Assembly (NCBI GenBank): GCA_902385025.1
Contig: CABMDX010000359.1
Span: 1 to 9,890 of the forward strand
Length of the DNA: 9,890 nt
Origin: an uncultured archaeon
GTDB lineage: Archaea; Halobacteriota; Methanosarcinia; Methanotrichales; Methanotrichaceae
Direction of reading: 5' to 3'
Every line of letters starts with the position of its first letter. Positions within the stretch are counted from its first letter, which is position 1. Shown piece by piece: positions 5,572-9,890 of the stretch. The notes below the pieces were generated by a model. It had not been told where the DNA came from. It did no database searches and worked only from the letters and a program-made list of their open reading frames with translations. Both the position numbers and the translations under genes were made by a program.

Positions 5572-5602
5572 CATCTTCTGCCGGGCATCAGGCGAGAAGA
5601 TG
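5572..5602. other. Strong inverted repeat between the emfourin-like and ytfJ-like genes
   Basis: CATCTTCT (5572-5579) and AGAAGATG (5595-5602) pair perfectly, and the inner GCC/GGC (5580-5582, 5591-5593) extends the stem to 11 pairs with one bulged G and an 8-base loop. It lies 40 bases upstream of the ytfJ-like GTG start and 48 bases past the emfourin-like stop. No T run follows on either side, so a plain terminator is not assured; an mRNA end-stabilising or leader structure is possible. A weak TATA-like TAAATATG (5564-5571, minus) follows it and might start the ytfJ cluster. Confidence 0.4.
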
Positions 5603-5649
5603 CTGAGATTCGACTGGGTTTCTAGCAGCAATGGATCGATAAAGTTTAT

Positions 5650-6060
5650 CTATTTTTTTAGGCGCTGCTCCAGTGCCAATTCCTGGAAAAGCTCAAGCAA
5701 TGGGTGCAGAGAAGCGGGAACTGTGATATCGTTAAATGATAATGACTTCGATTTTCCGCCTTCAGTGATGCTGAGCTTATATGTGAAAGCATCAGGGAAC
5801 GATTGTGAAGATCGTTCCAGATCGCTTTGTTGAATCTCCATGACCTTTGATCTCTTTACCAGATCCAATAGCTTATCACGAGTCTCCACAGGAAGAACAT
5901 CTGTATCGGCATGATATTCTAATTGAAGCGGAGCATATCCTCCTTCGCGCTCGAAATCAATTCGCATCAGTGTATATATGTGGCTATTGCCAGATAAAAT
6001 TAATGGCAAGGCAGCCTCATTTATTCTTTTTGGGCCTGGTGGCTGCCACATGCCATTCAT
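5650..6060 (-). CDS. Emfourin-like inhibitor of the adjacent M4 protease
   Basis: This 136-residue protein resembles emfourin, the small protein inhibitor encoded next to protealysin-type M4 proteases. Diagnostic features are MRIDFEREGGYAP (32-44), matching the family's N-terminal strand with its R-x-GG turn, then a central helix (about 59-75), the strand AFTYKLSI (91-98), and FNDITVPASLHPLLELFQELA (109-129). Emfourin from Serratia binds protealysin tightly in the cytoplasm. The ATG at 6060 has no good ribosome binding site but follows the protease stop by 8 bases, so coupled translation is likely. It leaves a 31-residue extension before the family core; ATG at 5967 would give a 105-residue protein closer to the usual family size, so the true start is uncertain. 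Inhibitor function is inferred from family and position. Confidence 0.75.
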   Translation of the reverse strand: MNGMWQPPGPKRINEAALPLILSGNSHIYTLMRIDFEREGGYAPLQLEYHADTDVLPVETRDKLLDLVKRSKVMEIQQSDLERSSQSFPDAFTYKLSITEGGKSKSLSFNDITVPASLHPLLELFQELALEQRLKK

Positions 6061-6068
6061 TGATCGAT

Positions 6069-7088
6069 TTATTTGGTCGGGAGTCCTACTTCCTTGAAAG
6101 CTGCTCGAACTGATTGGGTTGAACCTTGAGGCACTTGCTTCTTATTGGTAAGATCTCTCGCAGAATCTGCAATCTTTTTGACGGCAAAATTAAAGTCGGC
6201 TGTGGGGATGAGTTTCTTCAGCGCTTCATACCAGATCAGAGCGGCCTTGTCAGTCCCTATGTCCATCGAAACGAGGTAGAATGCCTTGTTGGGAATTCCA
6301 CTGTTTATATGCACTCCATAATTATCGGAGGAGCCGTTATAGTAATCTTTCATGTGATCTGGCTGTGGATCTTTTCCGAGCAGGTCGTTGTCGTAGGCGG
6401 TTCCCGGCGCTTTCATGGAACGAAGCGCTTCTCCGTAGAGAGTCGGTCCCATGATTTCGTTGCCGATAAGCCAGTCAGCCTTCTCAGCCGTGACCTTATC
6501 ATAGTACTGCTGGATTGCGGACCCAATAACATCGGAGAAATGCTCATTTAGTGCACCTGACTGGCCTTTGTATACAAGATTCGCTGTGTACTGGGTCACT
6601 CCGTGTGTCAGTTCATGAGCCACTACGTCAAGTGATTTGTCAAAGGCGGTAAAGATCTTGCCATCACCATCACCAAAGGTCATCTCGTCGCCATCCCAGT
6701 AGGCGTTCATATATTTTACGCCGTAATGGACATTCAGGATCAGGTCCAAACCATTGTCATCAATGGAGTTCCGCTTTAAGGTATTTTTATAAAAATCCCT
6801 TGTAACGCCAGCAAAATCATAAACCAAATTTACATCCTGATCTCCGGTTGCTGGATCTCCTTCCTTTCTAACAAGCTTGACCCTTTGTTGCCCTTTATTC
6901 TGGCAATCATATACATAGCGCAGGGGATTTTTTGCGGCAGCTTGCACTAACGAATAGACATTTATTTCTCTCGCGCTCCTCTTAGCTGTGGTCTGATTGC
7001 TATCCCAGGCGGAAATCCTTGCTTCCTCAACATTTGCCTTTGCCAAATTTTCGAGGACAAACGGTGGAATAAAACCGCATCTGCTCAT
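6069..7088 (-). CDS. Protealysin-like M4 (thermolysin family) metalloprotease
   Basis: This 339-residue M4 peptidase has a complete active site: H158, E159 and H162 (HELTH), zinc ligand E182 in GALNEHFSD (24 residues after H158, the same gap as in thermolysin H142 to E166), and H260 in NYGVHINSGIPN for transition-state stabilisation. There is no signal peptide. Instead a short N-terminal propeptide starts CGFIPPFVLENLAK, the form found in protealysin-like proteases, in which C4 and the PP motif keep the precursor inactive until cleavage. It is therefore expected to be made in the cytoplasm as an inactive precursor. The mature enzyme would begin after roughly residue 40. The ATG at 7088 is preceded by AAGGAGATGAAGGAAT. 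The emfourin-like gene follows by 8 bases. Substrates are unknown; protealysins of bacteria cleave actin and bacterial proteins. Confidence 0.93.
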   Translation of the reverse strand: MSRCGFIPPFVLENLAKANVEEARISAWDSNQTTAKRSAREINVYSLVQAAAKNPLRYVYDCQNKGQQRVKLVRKEGDPATGDQDVNLVYDFAGVTRDFYKNTLKRNSIDDNGLDLILNVHYGVKYMNAYWDGDEMTFGDGDGKIFTAFDKSLDVVAHELTHGVTQYTANLVYKGQSGALNEHFSDVIGSAIQQYYDKVTAEKADWLIGNEIMGPTLYGEALRSMKAPGTAYDNDLLGKDPQPDHMKDYYNGSSDNYGVHINSGIPNKAFYLVSMDIGTDKAALIWYEALKKLIPTADFNFAVKKIADSARDLTNKKQVPQGSTQSVRAAFKEVGLPTK

Positions 7089-7145
7089 ATTCCTTCATCT
7101 CCTTCTTTTCGCGAACATGGCTGTACAGAACTGACGTTCTTGATG

Positions 7146-7158
7146 CATATTATATTTT
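7146..7158 (-). promoter_or_regulatory. Probable TATA box of the M4 protease and emfourin operon
   Basis: On the minus strand AAAATATAATATG lies about 60-70 bases upstream of the protease ATG. Transcription starting about 25 bases downstream would give a leader of roughly 40 bases holding the AAGGAG ribosome binding site. The match to the archaeal TATA consensus is fair, and the surroundings are AT-rich. Confidence 0.35.
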
Positions 7159-7309
7159 ATCAGATTTGTTATAGAGATACACACCAGAACAATGCTTTAA
7201 TGTTGATTTTCATCTATTTAAGATTTTTGGGATATAAATTTTTATATTCTTAATTTGAAAATGTTAATTTAATTATTTTAACTAAAGCAGTTCGTGGGCG
7301 TCACTATGG

Positions 7310-7327
7310 AAAAAAGATCATTAAAAA
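7310..7327 (-). terminator. U-rich terminator candidate after the secreted-protein gene
   Basis: On the minus strand this reads TTTTTAATGATC followed by TTTTTT, two T runs about 60-80 bases past the stop codon of the secreted-protein gene. Archaeal polymerase can terminate at such runs. No hairpin accompanies them. Confidence 0.35.
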
Positions 7328-7387
7328 TTGATGCCGTTGATATCACCTGATGGAGGCTGAGGATCACAGCATAAATGGACCTTTCTA

Positions 7388-8425
7388 TCATCGCAAAAAA
7401 TGTGTCCTCGGGAATTGAGCCGTTGCAGGTGCCTTGAAACACGTGCAATCGAAGATGCCCTTGGTGCTCTTGCCCAGGTATCCCTGATCCTTCGAGGTCA
7501 TGCTGCTAAATCCGCCATAGCAACAAGGCAGCCAATCATCGCCTGATTGCTTCAAGTAGTAGGGCACGTCAAGAGTTATATTCCTCTCGATGTGATAAAT
7601 TCCAAAATAATCCTCATCGATGACAATTGCTGGTTTCTTCCAGCCTGTCGTGAACATCACAACATCGCCAGTCAGATCCGTTCTTCCGAGAACATTGGAA
7701 AGGTCCTTGCCTGCTTTCAAAATTCCGATATGGGCTTTGCCATCTGTTACATCTTCATTTATATTCATCCTGGTGTATCCATCTCCTTTCTTCTCTGGAT
7801 CATAAGTATAGTTGAATGTCTCTTTTGCTGTAATCTCCAATTCCTTATTCAGTGCGTGGGCATAATCAACTTCATGGTGCATGCTGCTCCCCCCGCGATA
7901 GTTCTTAACCCAGGTCTTCTCCTTAAGCAAGGACTCATAATCCAGAGGGCTTGCGGCATAGTAGCCGTTTCCAATGGCAATTATCATGGGCGCATAGGTC
8001 ATGACGTTATCTTCCTTGAACTGAATGCAGTTCTGGTCAAAATCATTATAGTCCGAATAAGCATTATGCGTCTTTCGGGTTAAATTTTGGTATGTTAAGA
8101 TGGCTTCATTATTTATGGAGCCACTGCCATGTCCATAGTTTTTCAGCTCTACATTTCCTGCCTGTGCATACATATAATTCACAAAGTAACCGTTGCCTTG
8201 TGTATTTGCCTCATATCTGAACGATGCATTCTCCTCCTCAAATCCATTCGGGTTGGAAGATGTGGCGGGCCATACCGGAGACTTGCCTGATTCCATTTTG
8301 CCTGTTGCATTGCAGCTCCACATGAACGCGATCAATACCAATGCAATCGATATTGCATGTAATGCTTTCTTTGAATCAATCTGCCCAGAAAAGGCTGATA
8401 GCATCTCTCGTATCCAATTTGTCAT
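7388..8425 (-). CDS. Uncharacterised secreted or lipid-anchored protein
   Basis: I cannot name this 345-residue protein. One hydrophobic segment (about residues 22-37, ALHAISIALVLIAFMW) is followed directly by C38, so it could be a signal peptide, a membrane anchor or, less certainly, a lipoprotein (the MWSC site is a weak lipobox). The rest is hydrophilic, rich in Asn, Gly and Tyr, and has five N-glycosylation sequons (N39, N66, N114, N205, N282), as expected of an archaeal surface protein. Repeated strand-like segments suggest a beta-rich fold. The C-terminus carries C301, C302, C327 and C329, which could form disulfides or bind metal. The ATG at 8425 follows GGTAGGATGCAGG and a TATA box, so the gene is transcribed on its own. 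The basic tail with no anchor motif argues against a C-terminal attachment signal. Confidence 0.8.
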   Translation of the reverse strand: MTNWIREMLSAFSGQIDSKKALHAISIALVLIAFMWSCNATGKMESGKSPVWPATSSNPNGFEEENASFRYEANTQGNGYFVNYMYAQAGNVELKNYGHGSGSINNEAILTYQNLTRKTHNAYSDYNDFDQNCIQFKEDNVMTYAPMIIAIGNGYYAASPLDYESLLKEKTWVKNYRGGSSMHHEVDYAHALNKELEITAKETFNYTYDPEKKGDGYTRMNINEDVTDGKAHIGILKAGKDLSNVLGRTDLTGDVVMFTTGWKKPAIVIDEDYFGIYHIERNITLDVPYYLKQSGDDWLPCCYGGFSSMTSKDQGYLGKSTKGIFDCTCFKAPATAQFPRTHFLR

Positions 8426-8456
8426 CCTGCATCCTACCTTATTAAATTGAATATAG

Positions 8457-8467
8457 TATATATAAAA
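8457..8467 (-). promoter_or_regulatory. TATA box of the secreted-protein gene
   Basis: TTTTATATATA on the minus strand is a near-perfect archaeal TATA box. A start about 25 bases downstream (near 8436) gives a leader of about 10 bases with the ribosome binding site inside it. The T run just upstream (7 T, 8464-8470) may also terminate the binding-protein gene whose stop codon is at 8513. Confidence 0.55.
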
Positions 8468-8512
8468 AAATTAGATCAGTTAACTTTATGAAATGGGTTT
8501 AATTATCAAAAC

Positions 8513-9484
8513 CTATGCAGCAGCCTTCAATGTGCCCTGACTATCATAGTTCCCACTTGCAAGAGACTTTATGAGAAAATTCACATACATCTCCGCCTCA
8601 GCGGGATTTTGGGCGTCCTTGAGGACTGCAATGAAGTTGTCCATCCTGTACTCGGGAAGATCGAGAATCTCAATCCCTTTTTCAGTTGAATTCCTATACG
8701 TCTCAAACATGCCCTCCCATAGGATAGTGGCATCGGCCCTCCCTCCAATCACGGCATCCAGTTGAGCTTCGTTGCTGGATGCATTCACTTCAGAGACATC
8801 TAGGCCTTCTCTTTCAATGATCTTCCTGGCCAGACATGCACCGGGGACATGCTGGTCCGTAACTGCAACTCTCATTTTAGACAGGTCATCCAGAGAACTT
8901 ATGGGGTCGCTCTTTCGAAAGATCATCAAAGCTCTTTCCGAATATAGATATGCATATTCGTAAATCCGCTTTTTTTTCTCCAGTTTCTTCATTCCTGATA
9001 GATTAAAGAGCGGATAATCCTTTTCCAAGATCACTACGTCTGCCATGCTTTCGTTTTTCATGACACTTTTGACCACCATCTCACGACCACGAACAAGAGT
9101 AATATTGACTGGAATTTTGTTGGCATCGCTAAATGATTGCGAAATCTCCTTGATCGTACCCTCCAGAATATTATCGGTAGGCCCAATCACCTTCAGCTCA
9201 AAAGGACTCTGGCCTAATGCCATCCCTATTGCTATAATAAATACCAAGAAAAATATTGGCGCAATATTTCTGGCGCATCTTCGTTCGCTTCTCCACTGTT
9301 CTATTTTTGATTCAGGTATCATTTCCTGTCCTCTTAGCCAATAGAATAACAATAGTGCAACAAATAGAACCCCGATATAAGTCGCAAGGGCGGCAGCATC
9401 CTGTATCGGGCCGAACCATCCCGAGTCTGCATGCGGCTGCAACACGGCTATTTTGTAGACCGCTGGCATCAAGATATCGCACAT
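8513..9484 (-). CDS. Membrane-anchored periplasmic-binding-like protein (ModA/PstS type), next to nifE
   Basis: This 323-residue protein has two predicted membrane segments (about 31-50 and 73-91) with a basic loop between them, followed by a type 2 substrate-binding domain (about 95-323). Domain landmarks are an N-terminal strand ELKVIGPTDNI, the hinge-proximal MADVVILEKDYPLF, then DDLSKMRVAVTDQHVPGACLARKIIE (199-224) and AVIGGRADATILWEGMF (244-260), which is the second-lobe pattern of ModA-like oxyanion binders. The ATG at 9484 follows AGGGGGTGATC, an almost full match to the archaeal anti-SD. It starts 15 bases after the NifE-like gene, so it probably shares its transcript. Molybdate or another anion is a reasonable guess from the nif context, but no ABC permease or ATPase is in view, and a sensor role for the anchored domain is equally possible. 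Confidence 0.75.
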   Translation of the reverse strand: MCDILMPAVYKIAVLQPHADSGWFGPIQDAAALATYIGVLFVALLLFYWLRGQEMIPESKIEQWRSERRCARNIAPIFFLVFIIAIGMALGQSPFELKVIGPTDNILEGTIKEISQSFSDANKIPVNITLVRGREMVVKSVMKNESMADVVILEKDYPLFNLSGMKKLEKKKRIYEYAYLYSERALMIFRKSDPISSLDDLSKMRVAVTDQHVPGACLARKIIEREGLDVSEVNASSNEAQLDAVIGGRADATILWEGMFETYRNSTEKGIEILDLPEYRMDNFIAVLKDAQNPAEAEMYVNFLIKSLASGNYDSQGTLKAAA

Positions 9485-9499
9485 CTATAGATCACCCCC

Positions 9500-9890
9500 T
9501 CATTCCTGACACATTCCGCAGACTTTGCACTGCTCCTGACTGCAGCTTCCTATGCATGGATTCTTATCAATTCTCTTCAGCCGCCCTCCGCATGATGGGC
9601 AGCGAATATCCTGGCCATGCTTGCCAGAGGCGCAGGGCAGCATCTCAAAGGTATAGCCGCAGGAACGGCACTGAAAGCAGCGCTGTCTGGCAGGCATTTT
9701 TGTGACAGACATTCTATTATCAGCACCTCTCTCTAAGGGTAGCTTCCAGACTGGACTGTTCACGCTCACATCAATTTCTCTGGCAAAGTTGACCATTCCA
9801 TCATAGCCCTCGAAGCTGGTCGTGCGGTCGTGGTTGAAGTCGCAGAAGGCGATTCCCAGCTTATAGGCCAGGAATCTCTCCTTGACTCCG
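9500..9890 (-). CDS. nifE: NifE-like nitrogenase cofactor scaffold, C-terminal part with a cysteine-rich tail (runs off the right edge)
   Basis: The last 129 residues are visible. The first 50 or so match the C-terminus of NifE: GVKERFLAYKLGIAF, then FNHDRTTSFEGYDGMVNFAREIDVSVNSPVW, equivalent to the NifE pattern FLDxNQERxxAYAGYxGMxxLxRQLDxTLNSPVW. NifD would have a histidine (H442) where this protein has the NifE-type Asn, so a cofactor-assembly role with NifN is more likely than catalysis. NifE usually ends soon after SPVW. Here about 70 residues follow in frame with 11 cysteines: a CxxC...CxxC pair resembling a zinc ribbon, then CxxxC and a closing CxxCxxC that could hold zinc or an Fe-S cluster. 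The gene is followed by the binding-protein gene. Other nitrogenase-like proteins (VnfE, CfbD) cannot be fully excluded from the fragment. Confidence 0.75.
   Translation of the reverse strand, partial: GVKERFLAYKLGIAFCDFNHDRTTSFEGYDGMVNFAREIDVSVNSPVWKLPLERGADNRMSVTKMPARQRCFQCRSCGYTFEMLPCASGKHGQDIRCPSCGGRLKRIDKNPCIGSCSQEQCKVCGMCQE

Larger units (their letters stand above)
7089..7387. other. AT-rich gap between the secreted protein gene and the M4 protease
   Basis: These 299 bases hold the probable M4 protease promoter near the left end and U-rich runs downstream of the secreted-protein gene at the right end. Two very short plus-strand frames (7306-7350 and 7350-7418, overlapping as TGATG) lack a ribosome binding site and are not accepted as genes. 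I see no other structure. Confidence 0.55.

Noticed and set aside
5294..5833. 179-residue plus-strand open frame
   Set aside because: It is antisense to the ytfJ-like and emfourin-like genes; its proline-rich start is simply the complement of the glycine-rich YtfJ segment.
7306..7418. Two tiny plus-strand frames overlapping as TGATG (14 and 22 codons)
   Set aside because: There is no ribosome binding site, the second runs into the end of the opposing gene, and both are short enough to be chance.
7547..8083. 178-residue plus-strand open frame
   Set aside because: It is antisense to the secreted-protein gene, which has a proper promoter, start and signal segment.

Overview
The window looks like part of a methanogenic archaeon's genome, most plausibly from the Methanosarcinales and perhaps Methanothrix-like. 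That placement is inference. It rests on TATA-box promoters with U-rich terminators, strong GGTGATC-type ribosome binding sites, a 4Fe-4S domain of the type found in the acetyl-CoA decarbonylase/synthase gamma subunit, and a NifE-like nitrogenase cofactor gene. There are no rRNA or tRNA genes, no CRISPR array, and no transposase or insertion sequence.

Layout. At the left edge lies the 5' part of a radical SAM gene (minus strand, running out of the window). It diverges from a HEAT-repeat protein gene, the only plus-strand gene I accept. From 3754 down to 1435 there is a compact minus-strand operon: an ArsR-type regulator with many cysteines, a three-part protein (winged helix, TBP-like segment, 4Fe-4S domain), then DsrE/TusD-, DsrF/TusC- and DsrH/TusB-like sulfur-relay subunits. 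The last two junctions are tight, one of them a 4-base overlap. A 350-base AT-rich gap (3755-4104) holds the arsR promoter and a possible small RNA. A second minus-strand cluster (5532 to 4105) encodes GerW/YtfJ-like and DUF2953/YtfI-like proteins and an unrecognised 98-residue protein. Upstream of it is a protease and inhibitor pair (7088 to 5650): a cytoplasmic protealysin-like M4 metalloprotease and an emfourin-like protein. Next is a secreted or lipid-anchored protein of unknown function (8425 to 7388) with its own promoter. At the right edge, a NifE-like gene with an unusual cysteine-rich C-terminal tail is followed by a membrane-anchored periplasmic binding-like protein, probably the end of a nif operon.

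How the genes fit together. The arsR-dsrEFH operon reads as a self-regulated sulfur-handling or sulfur-sensing unit, with cysteine or Fe-S chemistry in four of its five proteins and a conserved relay cysteine recognised in two of its three relay subunits. The M4 protease and emfourin form a likely intracellular protease with its inhibitor. The nifE and binding-protein pair suggests anion (perhaps molybdate) capture coupled to nitrogenase cofactor assembly. The most promising little-described system is the arsR - wHTH/TBP-like/FeS - dsrEFH operon. The cysteine-rich NifE tail comes second.
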